Assembly: GCA_000507305.1 (NCBI GenBank)
Contig: DF239958.1
Span: 1 to 64,000, forward strand
Reading direction: 5' to 3'
Source: Breviolum minutum Mf 1.05b.01
Lineage: Eukaryota > Sar > Dinophyceae > Suessiales > Symbiodiniaceae
DNA: 64,000 nucleotides
Numbering within the stretch: position 1 is the stretch's first letter; each line of letters starts with the position of its first letter. Made by a program: the position numbers and the translations under genes. The notes beneath the pieces were generated by a model, which saw nothing but the letters and a program-made list of their open reading frames with translations, was not told the DNA's origin and did not search any database. Shown in pieces: positions 1 through 13,300 of this stretch.

Positions 1-180
1 ATGATGATGATGATTGGTGATTGGTGACTGATGATTGGTGATGGATGATGGATGATGGATGATGGATGATGACGATTGATGACGATTGATGATGATTGAT
101 TGATGATGAGAAAACTGATGATGATGATTATGATGATGATGATGATGATGATGACGATGACGATGATGATGATGATGATC
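1..180. repeat. (GAT)n microsatellite with degenerate GATTGATG start
   Basis: Imperfect GAT/GATG tandem repeat that becomes nearly pure GAT at about 118-180. It yields poly-Asp and poly-Ser reading frames with no coding value. Confidence 0.95.
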
Positions 181-950
181 TTGATGACGATGTGTTTGAG
201 TCACAAGTCATGAAGGTTTGTTTTGTATTTATATTTATATATATATATGAAATTTCCGGTGTGGCGGATCGCTCGTGGTGCTTTTGTCTTGGATTGTCAT
301 TCATTATTTTCCTTGGGGAGGTGACTTTTGAATACTTTCTACTTTGATTTTGCCGCTTTGTCAATGAGTAGATTATCATTAGATCACCATTCAATTCAAG
401 GATTTGTTTACTTGTTTCAACCAAACTGAAGCATCGAAATTGCAGCTTTCCAAAAATTGTTCTCGCATGTTTCCCTTTGGTGCCTAATATGTTGTTTCAT
501 GTTTATCCCACAACATTCGTGGAAGATGGGATGCCAATTTTTACTTTATGTCGGACGGGTGGCGAGAAAGCGATGTGTAGGCAGGGATAAGGGTGCGGCA
601 TATAAACATATATATTGGGGGGTTGCCAAAACCTGGTAACAGTGGAAAAAAAATATTTGTCATTTTTTATGCAGGGAACCCTATCAAAAGATGTAAAGAA
701 GGATCAGTAAGCTGAGGACAGAAAGTCTATCACCAGTTCACCCAAAGATGTGTTCTTGTATCAGATTCCAAAGTTAATGACACATATGCCGCCAGGCTTC
801 AAACATCAATTTCTTGTCATTTTTTGATTTAAGAATTATTAAACATGTGGTTCTTTCCTGGAACACCTCACCAACCTCGCAAAATCCTGAGTGTCTTGTG
901 TGCACACTTCCCAATCTTTACCAGAAGAAACACCTTGAGACTCAGACTTA

Positions 951-1065
951 GCCTCCCTGAAACTTACATTTTCGCCCTTGAAAATTGGTGGCAAAGGAAG
1001 CCAATCCTTTCCTCTTGAGAAATCCATGGATTTCATGTGCGAAAAATATGTTCGTTTCAGGGAGA
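951..1065. mobile_element. MITE-like element, family A
   Basis: Opens with CTCCCTGAAACTTACATTTT and closes with the complementary GTTCGTTTCAGGGAGACG. This is the same terminal inverted repeat seen at 4.06, 5.95, 17.5, 26.7, 37.4 and 41.7 kb. It has no coding capacity and so would be non-autonomous. Confidence 0.7.
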
Positions 1066-2573
1066 CGACCTCGCCGTAGCCTCCCAACAAATCCAAAACA
1101 CCGGGTGAATTGGAACCGATTTTTTGCTCGTCAGGTGACGGTTCACATCACACCCAGTTTGCACTGAAAGTTCGGCCCCGATTTTTTCCGAAGGTTGCCG
1201 ATGGGTCCACGTGAATTCCGCGTCTTTGTGGATAGGATTTTTATGGATTGTCTTTTTTTTTGGTTGAAGAAAACGCAGGGGAATCAACCAAAAAAGGGAG
1301 ATTTTTGAACGAAACGGATTAAGATATTTGAAATCATGTCTGAAACAGAAGTGGACCCTCAATAAAGTTTACTTTTTTATGATACAATTGAATTATCGCA
1401 ATATAGTTCTTGTTTGGATGTTGGTCCTTCGGTATTCCGAACTCCGAACTAGACTTGAATAAACTACTTAAATGCAACATATCAATGATTTCGCCCAGGC
1501 ATCTTCAATGAACCCGTGACACGGTCAAGCAATTTAGGCATGATAACATGATATGGGCTTACATAATGGCCTGGCACTCGAGAAGAGAGCCTTACCTGTC
1601 GATGGAAAGACACTGCCCTATTTATTTTTTTGGTCATGTTCAAGCGCAAATTTGGGTATCACCTGCAGCTGAGTCATTTATAACAAAGACCTTACATCTA
1701 TAACCCCCCCACCCCCAATCACCCCCCACTTTTTTAGCACTTCAGGTCAGAAGCTTCAATTTTAGGTCATCTCTCTCCTTAGGCTCCGAGCTGAAGCAAC
1801 AGAACCACCAAGAGATGGCAGAACTTATGTGCTTAAAAACCAACGTGTTTTGTTGGATGAACTACGTTGATGCTTCAGAAATCCGCAAAAAGCAGTTGAT
1901 ATCGAAAATTATCCTAGAATTTACAGGGGGTTTTATATATCCCAACTGGTTGTTTGGGAATTCTTCCTTCAACAGTATGATTCTTGCACTCCCTAAAACA
2001 TCTAAAACTAAGACTGAAAACCCCTCTGCTGATTTTTGTCATATGTTAAATTGTAGTTCTCATTCAGAGGCATGTTTGCAAGATGAAACTTGACAAACAT
2101 TTGGAGACGACTTGCGGAGCTTTTGATAGCTCTTTTGTACATGAATGATGATGTTTTCAAGGAGGAACGTCTCAAAAAAATGTCGACTTGAGCTGACATC
2201 TCAAGTAGGCCATCTTGAAATGAACCTGGGATGTGTGGATGTGTGTGTGTGTGTTGTTGGAAAGATCTTGTCTTCATTAAGATTGCTTAGAGGTATAGAC
2301 TCGGCCTGAAAAGATCCCAACAAACTATAACAACCAACCAACCGCCGACCTCACAAACCAAAGCCCGGTAAAGTGATGTCCTTTACCCAGGTAGATGATG
2401 GTAGATGTAGGTTCCCTACCCTAAAATAAACAGCTTTTGCGCTTTGAAAATAGGCCTAATTAAACGCCCCAAAAAGGAAAGGATGGTCGATTCCAAGCAT
2501 CATTTTTTAGTTTCCAGGGGAGTGCCTTTCAGATGTTTTGTTTTGAGATTTTTGAGACGATCCCAGTTGACAG

Positions 2574-2644
2574 AATCCAAGTTTCCTGAAAAAAAGGCGC
2601 GACATTTGGCCAATACGGCCGCTTCGCTGCCTTTGCCGGTACCG
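2574..2644 (+). CDS. Candidate 5' exon upstream of gene A
   Basis: A GC-richer island bounded by an acceptor (cagttgacag) and a GTAAAC donor. It encodes 23 residues including EKKARHLANTAASLPLPVP (phase 1 to 0). It stands out from AT-rich flanks. Assignment to gene A is a guess: it does not join directly in phase to the 4260 exon, so at least one exon would lie between. No domain is recognised. Confidence 0.35.
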
Positions 2645-4059
2645 GTAAACAAAAACGGCATACCCATTGCCGCTGTTCAACAGGAAGCAGGAAAAAACCA
2701 GAGCTGTATCTCAGCCAGGCTATTTTTTCAAGCCTCAGGGATGACAATGTCAGTGCCGGATGGACACATCAAGCATGACTTGAAGATAATAGATTTCCCA
2801 TTGGGAAAATGGGCGGGTTTTCCAGCTAGTCATGTTAGTTTCAGGAACAAATCTATATAACCGTTAGCCTCGGGGTGCGAAACCCCACCCAGGATTCATC
2901 ATGTGAATTTGACTGGATGGAGTGGCCCTGGGAGGGGCAGCTTGCACCACGATTCCTCAAGGAGCAAAATCGATGAAGAAATTGTCAATTGTCAATTGTT
3001 TGGCAATCCAAAGAACACAAAAAAATGACACCATTAAAGAAACATCGCCTTAAGTTGAACAAGTTTTTTTTTCAATTTGAAAGTTTAGTTTGTTCGTTTT
3101 TAAATCGGGAAACTCTTTGCATTTCCGATGTTGGGATCTCAGATGGCTCATCCTGGCAGATGCCATTTGCTCAGCCTTCCATGTGCTTTGCCAGTGTTTT
3201 CTACTTTGAACATCCAGATGCTCTAGATGCCCTTTAGTACATATGACTAGAAATATCATACACATATAGTGAAGATATATGATATACACAGTGAGATTTC
3301 ACTGATGCCCACAATTTGTTTCAACATCTCATATGTGAAAAGATATTTTTACATATAACTATTTGAATACTTATGAATACATATATATATATATATCTAT
3401 ATATATGTATATATCCCTAACACCATGGGGGGGCATCAAGGATTTACACAAAAAAACACCAGCAAAGCCTTGAGCCAAATCTTAAAAAATCGTCGTCGTT
3501 GCGCCAACCCGCCACGACTGGGATGTAATGGCAGATGTCGGGACCAAAGCGATGGGCACAGACACGCTTGGGACGTTTGCTTGGACATCACTATGCCTTT
3601 GCAGCTCGGGCTAGAGCCGGAAGATGGAAGTGTGTTGCCGTTGTGTGTTTTTTTTTGTTGTTTTTTTGCGGATGGTTTCTTTTTGGTTGGATTATATGAT
3701 TATGGATTTATTTTTTATTGTTTTTTTGGGAGGTCGTTGTTGTTTTTTTTGTTGGGGAAAACTTGTTTGGATTTGTTTAAAGCTATAAAGGTGAATTAGT
3801 AAAAGTTGAAGTTGCTACACATGATGGTACATCACCATGGCAAAAAGGACTGGATGGATTTTTTGTGTGTTCTTTTTGAATTGAGCCATGGTGATTTTTT
3901 CTCGGGAAATCTAAGCTTGGTAGTTTCCAGAGTAAAAAACATCTTAAGTGGGCCCCTGAAAAAGCCCCAGGTATCTATTTTCTTTTCGTTTATCCCCAGG
4001 GGTCATCATCATATATTTATATCTATAGGAGGGGCCCACCTTGTATGTGTACATATTAC

Positions 4060-4166
4060 CCTCCCTGAAACTAACATTTTCGCACCTGAAAATAGACCCC
4101 TGGAAGTTTGGAGATTCCTATTGGGAAACCACCATTTTTAGGGGATATGTTAGTTTTAGGGAGTGT
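4060..4166. mobile_element. MITE-like element, family A
   Basis: TACCCTCCCTGAAACTAACA at the left and ATGTTAGTTTTAGGGAGTG at the right form the family A inverted repeat. It lies just upstream of the first gene A exon. Confidence 0.8.
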
Positions 4167-4259
4167 ATTCGTTTTTTTGGGGGGGAACAGAGGCGCTTAT
4201 CATTTTCGTCGGCAAAAAACACGGGTGATGACGATGACGGATCGGCCATTTTTGTTCAG

Positions 4260-4314
4260 GTCGTTACTCGCTGGGGTTTTGGTAAGTCCATGGCCACCCT
4301 TTTGGCGCGAGCAG
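4260..4314 (+). CDS. Gene A exon: hydrophobic hairpin-like segment
   Basis: Acceptor tttgttcag and donor GTGCGT bound 18 codons, SLLAGVLVSPWPPFWREQ, phase 2 to 0. A short hydrophobic stretch followed by W/P-rich residues directly before the SMP domain matches the N-terminal membrane hairpin of E-Syt proteins. An internal GTAAGT at 4282 is an alternative donor, but reading through gives a better join with the 6113 exon. Confidence 0.55.
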
Positions 4315-7300
4315 GTGCGTCTGTTAGTGCTGTGGAGTTTTCAATAGATCTTGGAGGATCGGCCAACCAACTCCCCCCAACATACCCCCTTAAGAAATAA
4401 GGCCTTATTAAAGGAAACCAATGGTTAATAAGTGTTTAGTACGGCCTTATTTCTGTCTGGGTAGGTTAGCCAGGGGACTAGCTACAATTGTTGGAGTTGG
4501 AGTAAGTCGTTAATAACCATGGTGATCGTAAGTCTCCTATGGCGGTTACTAAGTACTTACTAACTGGGATGATCCTCCGAGTATAACATGATCATATAGT
4601 ACAAACAAAGGTATACTACTATAGTATCATGGTATTTTGCACCACATAGAATTCTAGTCTAATAAGTCTAATATTGCAATATTGCAATTTTCTTTGCAAT
4701 ATTTTTTTCTTTTTTACATATGGATTATTTCCCAGAACAACACGTATTGCAATCTTAGACTCAACTTAGAACTTCCGAACAATTCATTTCCCAACCAAAA
4801 AATCGCAACAACAAAAAATCCAAGGTCATAATTTCCATCCCCGTGAAGCGTGAAGCGTTTTCTTGGAACACACCCCGCACCGTTTTGGTCCCGGGTTTCA
4901 ACTGAGGCTCTCAAAAATTGGCCTTGGGAGCTGTAGCCACGGGTGCTACTGGACTCACAATCCATCATAATACCAAGGTCCGTATTCCCTGCAACCTGGG
5001 GGGGGGGGGTTGGGGTTGATAAAACCAGATTACCATGGTGGAAGGTATTCGGAAGTTGATGTTTTTTTTGGGGGGGGGTGAAGCTTGAATATCAACATTC
5101 GGTGTATGTATTTATGATTCAGGTGCATGATTTTGTATATTGATATGTGATGTATTTGCGTTTTATCCATGCCTTTGTGTGCAGAAAGTGTTTCATTTTT
5201 CAGAACAGTTGAATTAATTCAGTCCGAGGTACTCTTTTTCATTGTATTTGTTCATGTTTTTTCCAAAGAACATTGGCGGCATGCATGCGTTATGTATTCA
5301 TTTTTGCCATTTGACTATGACTATACAAGTCATTCATTATTTATCATATTTATCGCATTTAGTTGATTGATGGATTTGCACATTTGATTCATTTTTTTTT
5401 GGTTACGCTCAGTGATAAGCAAATGAGCGATTGATGATCAAATTCCCTTTTTTTTCGATGACACGGGGGGTGGTTTGCAAATGGTAAATCACCATCATGG
5501 ATTAAACCATCATGTGGGGAAGGGAATATGTTTCCAACCACCACCCAACGTTCGCAAATCCAAGTTCGATGACCTGAATGTTTCCGTTTCTTCAGATGAT
5601 TTGGCTGTTGCTTAACAAAAAACGGGACCCCTTGACCTGACAACCTCGCAGCTTGAGGACTTTCGTGTTGATGCTTTAGCTATACGCCAAAGCACCTAAG
5701 TACTTAAGGTTGGATTGTTAAATGATGTTAAATGGATTTATTAAAAGGGTCCAGGCAGGGGCAAATTTTAATAGTGACAGGTCTGATTTTTTTTTGGCGA
5801 AATCTGCTTAAAAACACCAGGTTGGTTGATCGAATCTCATTATTCAAGTCTAGCTGTGTGTAGATTCATCTCAAGATTTGAGGATGATTTGTTCATTCGT
5901 GACTATACTCTTATCTTATTTTTGCCACCGAATTGACATCACTTAACCTCCCTGAAGCGTAACATAGCACCTGAAAATGGGTGGTTGTAAGACTAATTGT
6001 CCTTTAGGATGGCTTCCGGGCAGGTGCGAACTGTTAGTTTCCGGTAGGGTAGCCGGGTAGACACCGCCAACTTCCCTTTCCAAAGTTCACTTGGAATTTG
6101 GACATTTTCCAGGAACGACATTTTGGAAGCGACGTGCTGTCCTCTGAGCAGGAAGTGGAATGGTGCCAAGTCTTATTCTCATCTTCTTGAAACATGTTTC
6201 ATTTTGCCTCTACCTGCCGAAATGATCCACTTTTGACATACATTTTTTTCAGATGGATTGAAGCCACCACCTATAGTTACCTAGGTTTATTGGTTTTCCT
6301 AAACAAGAAAGGATGGCCAGAATGAAGCATATACAAATCCGGGCGGGGGATCGACGGAAGACGCTGCCAAACATTAAAAACTGAACCTTCAAAACTTAGA
6401 CGAAAAAGCGACCTGTGAATGATGAGACAGATCGCTACGCTTTTTGAAAGCAGACTTTCTTAGTGTGGGTAAATGTGTTTTCTTTAACTAGGTGGTTTCA
6501 AACAGTTTTTATTTTCACCCCTACTCGGGGAAATGATCCAATTTTGACACATATTTTTCAGATGGGTTGAAACTACCAACCAGTTAAGGTTTAAAGATAC
6601 TGCACTCCATTACTCCATTTCCAACTCTGATATGAAAATATATGAAAGGCCAATCAACCCGGAATCTTCTGCTATTGAATCATGTATTATATACATTGAA
6701 ACCAAAGATCATCATTAAAACACAAATCATCAACCAACACTCAACGCCGCCATGATGTGCATTTAGTGTGCTAACTGCATAACAAATCCTGAGGTTAAAT
6801 GCGGCCATCAAACCCATTTGGGATCATTTGGATGCTGGAGTTCATAAGATTATTGAAGATGAAATTCGCCCTGCTTTACAACAGCGCTTGGGAAGGATGG
6901 GTCACTTGGCTTTCAAGCTCAACCAACGAATGGTGGATCCAGAGATGGTTGTGTATGAGAGTGAGGACATGTCGTATATTCGTAATTGCTATCCAAAAGT
7001 AGGATATATAGCTATATCCCCTCCCCCCCAAAAAAAACAACATGTTGCCTCTGAACATTGACCCCTGTAAAAGGAGATTCTTATTGGACACCCATCATTT
7101 TTCAGGGTGTCCATATTAGTTTTCGGAGGTGTAAAAATTCACTACGAATTGTTTCGGAGGTTGTTACCAACCTTGATGCCCGAAGCGACGTTGGAGGCCA
7201 CCTTTATCCAACCAACCAACCTTTGAAAAAAGAGTCACGACTTGTTGAACCTAAGAAAGATCAGCAGAACTGCTAGGTCCAGGTCCAGGTGCTTGATTTT

Positions 7301-10300
7301 GATGATACTGTTGATGGCTGAAATCCGGGAAACTCACCAGTTGAGGTTGATTGTTTATCCCATTATCTACAGGGTTTATACATCCCAGGTGGTCCAGGAT
7401 TTCAGCCATCAACAGTATTTTACAGCAATGTTCTTCTTCATTTTTTCCAACAAATTACTACAAGTAGATGATTTGGCCACAATGATGAATCCTGCCGGCT
7501 TTTTTTTCTTGAACCTTTCAATCAGCCAATGGTTAATTGTTGATTTGGGTTGGTGGTTTGGATTCCTGGGATTCCCTTGTGAAAGGAATTATGTTACTCA
7601 AGGGTACTAGCACCCTTAGTAACTTAGAATCCCAAACCACCAACCCAAACCAACAATTAACTGTTTGCTGATTCAAGCTGCAAGTAATCTACTGCTAAGA
7701 AAGAGCCCACAGAGAAAGATCTGTTTCACCTCCCACATTTGTCAGGGTTGTTTACTATTCTGATGGGAATTTCAGGCTACCCCAGAACCACACCAATGCC
7801 ACCCATCGAAAGAAATAGGTCCTTATTAAGGGATTATCAAGGGATCATGGTGAATAATATGCTCCATGGAACTAACATAGCCCTTGAAAATAGGCCATCT
7901 CACAAGGAAATTGGTATTCCAACCATCCATTTTCACGTGATGTGTTAGTGTCATGGAGGCTAATCCCTTCATAAGACCATATTCGTTGGGTGTGCTGCCA
8001 TTGGGTAGGCCCCCTTGGATTTCCATGATATTTGGCATTCCTATCAACTTGGCAGGCTGTTTTTGATTGATCGGTCTACAAAAAGAAACATGCAGAAAAG
8101 CCACCAACCAAACAAAGGAGGATTCTTATTGGAAATCACGTTTCTTTGGCACAGAGTTGAATACTTTTAATTCCGACCCAGATTTCCAAAACAACGCTCC
8201 ACATGGTGGTTTCAATTCATATTTTGGTGAAGATTCATGCAGTTTGACCTATTTTTCAGATAGATGGGTTCTTTTCACCACCAAGAAACAACATAAACAA
8301 CCAGCATCACCGGTCGCAGCACCTCCTGGGAGTTTTTGGGAGGAAATTATTTGCAGTTCACTCAACTGACATTGGGCAGTGCTTCTCCTCGTTTCGGTCC
8401 AGTGAGAGTGATGCTTGGCTTTGACCGTAGTGAAGGGTCCAATGAAGGGAACGTTTTGGTAATGTATCATAGGTTGGGGGGGTGCCCAGGAACAAAGGAA
8501 CAATGTATTGTATCGATCATTTATGTATATAACATTTATAATTATATACATCATATAGCTATTTGAGGTTTGCGATGGATGTTTTGCTTTGTCTGAACAT
8601 GATATAAATGCCTTTTTGAAAAGCGAGGATTTCCAAACAACATACATCGCAAACCATAGCCCATGGCGAAGACGAACTTTGATCCAGGTCACGAGTCATC
8701 AGTTTTCAGTTTTGTTTGGGCATTCATGAGTATTCACACCTCTCAAAAGGATCTCGTTTGTAGCACAGTCGATGCTCGAATACATGCACTATTTCATGCT
8801 ATTTCAATGTTATTTTTTCTAGTTTGTTCTAGTTTGTATGCATACACGTTCTAAGCAGTACATGTTTTTAGAGCAATAGAAGCTTATGTTGCAAGCAGAG
8901 GTTGTTCACCCTGTCAATTTATCCTCGCTGGCTCCCAGGACTCGCTCCGATCACGGGTTGGAGATCAATGCAGGGTTTAGCTTGGAAGGTCACGCAGATG
9001 TGCAGATGGGATTTTTCGTTGGATATGTAGGGAAACGAGCACCACTAGCATCACTATATATTATCACCAAAGATCATCACCATCATCATGATTATCATCA
9101 TGATCATGATCATCGTCATGTTCATCACCACTATTGTCACCGCTCCAGTATAGTGGTACTTTTTGAGTAGCGGAATAAAATCAATCTTGTTGAATTTTTA
9201 CCCTTGGCCATCCCGAGCAGCTATGACACAATTATTGGACTACCAAGTTGCATTGACCAATACGAAGTTTCGTAAACATTGTTGTTTTTGGCGCCCAAAA
9301 TGTTGAACCATAGCTATATGCGGCTTAAGTTGGTTTAACATACATGTGTAGAATAGTAGGTAGATAGTTGGAATTCATACTGTTTGTTGAACTGCCTGCT
9401 TTAAGCAGTGTGGTTTGTTGATGTTGTTGCATGTCGCGACGAGAGCTTTTAACAAAAAACATCCTTTGCACCTTCCTGAAGAACTATCACAAAAAAGAGG
9501 CCATCTTCCAGATGTGTTGAATATTGTTGATAGAAGAACTCCTGCACCAGTTGATATGATCAATATCCCACTATGTACTCGGCTTTGTACATTCCAGGTG
9601 GTGCAGGATTTCCTTCCATGAACGGTACGTTTCAAGTGCCATCAGTTAGTTTGAGATATTTTCCAGGAAGTCTCATAGACACCCCCTTTCTGAAGTGCCA
9701 AAGTTCTGGAGAAAATGTCATAGAAGGTGGGCCCTGACGATCGTTATAAGTTGAGTTCTATATATTAAACTCTCACAAATGGCCGAAAATACATGGCTTT
9801 CACTGGGGTGAAATCTTTTCCATCCCTACTTCTAACTCAAACACCCAGTTCTAAATGGTTGTTTGATGATTTCCAACCATAAAAATCTGGTTGTTAGTTT
9901 AGGGTTCCAGGAAGGGGTCAGTTAAATGTTATAGTTATAACTCCATGTATAACTGCTTGTTTTGGGGGGCCTGACCTTGGAAAAACCTCAGGGAATGGGA
10001 TGCTCGAATTCTCTGCCGGTCTCTTGGACGGATTTCAGGGGCGGATCGAGATGGGGGAAATTTACCTCAAAAGGTTGAGCATTGCCAGCGGTAAAGGTGA
10101 TGACTACCAGCACCTTCCAAGCGGTGCCAATTCAATCCTAAGGGGTGCTCAATTGCCTATATATCTAGGCAATTTATAACGACCGTTCCCGCCAGTTGGT
10201 CATCCCCAAAAGGTAGCGAAACAGTAAGGGAATCCTACCCAAAAATGGCCGAAACATTCAGATTAGGGATTTGCAATAATAAATTGCCCAGATATATCCT

Positions 10301-13300
10301 CCTGGAAAAGGATCACATATCCCTAGATGGTGGTGTCAAAGATTTTTTATGTTGCATTCCTACTTGGGGAAATCATCCAAATTGACTCATATTTTTGAAA
10401 TTGGTTAAAACAACCAGGTATATGTATGAGAATTTTAAAGTAAGCTATACATGATGTGAAAAGAACTGTTCATTAAACTTGTAGTTGTTCCGGCAGGGGT
10501 GTATGGTGCTGCGGCTTTTCTTGATGTCCAACAGTATCAGTATCAAATTTGACTCACCATTCCTTTTAGGATGGGGTTGCTAGACCCAAGCAGGTTTCAG
10601 TGTTCTTGTTTTTGTTTGTTTTTCACATAAAGCTCCCAGATTCGCCACAAGGAGTGCGTTTTTCAAAGTATCTCTTTAAAGAATCTTCAGGTAGCTTTGA
10701 CACCTTTTGATTGTTTCTTTTAACTGGGGTGTGTGGGTGGGGGTTGTAGGTTCAAACCACCTTTTTTTGTTGTTAATTCTTTCTCCTTAGACATCCAAAT
10801 ACCTCCTCAGAAGGTTTTGGGGGGTTCCAAATATCTTCTCGGGTGACGTGTAAAACGCTTGGGACCCTGAACCGACCTGAGTTCCCAGGATTGTCCGAAA
10901 ATCATGGGAATCTAAGGGTGCCCCCCCTCAATGCCACGTTTCCCCCAAGAAATAGCCCGCCCCAACAGGTTAAGGCCTTATTGAGGGAAACCAATGAGTC
11001 TTCATAGGTCCCTGATCATAAGGCCGTATTATTTCTTAAGGGTCTTAGGTGGCATTGGGTGGGGTTAGGTTACCCTTAGGTTAGCCTTGCATTCCTTGAG
11101 GTGTTGCATCACTCCAAGTGTGCGATATCACTATCCAAGGTGCCAGCTGGGAACCCTGAAAATCAACGTTTTCCACCCCTCCATGAAAACGACAATTATT
11201 TTGAAGCAAAATCTTTTGGGGTTTCATGTTGTTGATTTTTGTAAGGGGGGTATGGAAATATTTGGAAGCTAGCAGATGTTCATGCCCTGGAAGTCAAAGA
11301 TATGTATACATGTTTTTCCTTGCAGACAAGGTAGGCAAAGCAAAAATGAAGAAAAGCAAAAATGTCTTTGAGAATGTGGTTCATTTACTCCGCAGCTTAT
11401 GGTTTTTAATCCGTTTTTCCATGTTGGTTTGGGGTAGTTTCCCGTCAAATGTGGTAAGGATTAGCATGGTACCTTTTCTTCATTGAACCGGGCGCTAACC
11501 TTCCTTCAGTTTGAAGGATTTGACGTATTGTCCTTGAGTCTGCCTGTATTGCCAGCGTGAATGATGTACTCTCTTGCAGTTTTAATATATTTGATCTTTG
11601 ATTCATTTCTATGATATACAAAAACAATCAAACACATCTATAAATTCAAATTAAGTGATCTCTAAATCTATACATCGATCTATAATACTATGATATTAAA
11701 ACAACAAGACGCAACGCCTATTTGGGCTCTTCTAGGTGGTGGTTACAAATATGTTTTTAAAATTTTCACCCCTTTCAAATTGGAAATGATCCAATTTGAG
11801 ACTATATACTGTTTTTTTCAAATGGGTTGGTTCAACCACCAACTATATAGTCTTCCCTCCCCGAGAACCTGAAGAGAAACAACAAAAAATAACAAACACA
11901 CCTTTTTCTGCACTTCAGAGGCAGCTTGCGCCTTGGGCTTCAACCTTTATTGGACTCTTTGAATCCAGTCGGTGGAGTTTCGATCACCTGTTTAGATCGG
12001 CCCATCATCGACCTGACCATCAAAACAGGCCCTGAAATGTGGTGACAGCCTACACCCCCGGAAGATTCACATGGGGTTCTATGTCGTGAATCTTCGGGGG
12101 GGTGTAATTTTTGAATCTTGAATTTTTTTGGCAAAATTTGAACCAAAAGAATTCAAAAGATAGATTGATTGAAAGATCTTTAGCTGCTATTTTGTTCCTT
12201 TCACATTTGTGTGATTGATACTTCCTTTGTAGATGGAATTGACCTTTCATAGTAAGAAAGAAGTTGTTCCCCTTAGAATTGTTATAGCATTATGCCTTGG
12301 AGGATTCAGGCTTGGTACTGCCAAGTGGTATCAACTCCTGGTTGATTGGTACTCTTGACGATCGCCACCTGGGATGGTGCTAAAAACCCTGTAAATCATC
12401 GGAGAAAACTACCAAGCTCAACTGGTTAGCAGGATTTCTGAACCATCAACACTAGTACCGGAACACGACTCAGGATTTGTTTTTTCGTCTTTCAGTGAAA
12501 TCAACTCCATTTCAATTCCCCAAATCAATTCGGTAGGTAGGTGTTGGCCCTCCTTACAAGAGAAACTGAAATGTGTTCTTTGTTTTGTTTCACCAGAAGG
12601 TGAATTGGACGTCATGGGATCAAGGGTGGTTTTTATGGGCCATGTGCACCAGAAGAGTCTGATGTTTTCCAACAAGCAGGTTTTCTGCGGTGAATTGGTC
12701 AATTTAGCTCGATGACCTGCATGATAAAATAATATCATGAATACGTACTTCAGATGAAAAAGAATTATAGATTCACATTCAACAAATTGGGCCCCTACTC
12801 GTAACAAATGGGGGTTGTGACTCTTTTCAGGAGGGTTGAGGGTTATATATAGTTAAAAAATTGCTCAAAAATTGGAAGCAGTCCTTATTCTTGTGAAGTT
12901 TGTGCCCACCCACTCTCCACTGAGCAGTCCTCACTCGAAGATTGCTTCTGATATATGGAATGATGCGCTGGTGGCCCTTAAGGGCCACCCAGCTGATAAA
13001 GTGACATGCACATGGTGGAATTTTTGCCTCTGAAAAAAACAGATGACCACTTTTTTAAAACCATATGGAAGTTAGAAATTCGACATGTAACCCCCAAAAT
13101 CATCGCCATATTCGTAGGGGCGAAAAAACTCCATTTACAACGATTGTAGGGGTCCCACCTTGAGTGGTTCTTGATTTTTTTTAGCTTCAGCCAAACCGGA
13201 TCCAACCGAAGCAGGGGGCGAAATGTTTCCGAATCTCTACAACTTTGTTCGGGAAACTGTGGATGACGTGGTGGCAGATTTGATTGTGATACCCAACATG

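Noticed and set aside
96..424. Poly-Asp / poly-Ser open frames at the left edge
   Set aside because: They are translations of the GAT microsatellite in both directions.
10500..10535. Possible gene A exon after ttgttccggcag (VYGAAAFLD)
   Set aside because: Exons 10039 and 11921 join directly in phase and give a continuous SMP strand; inserting this one interrupts it.
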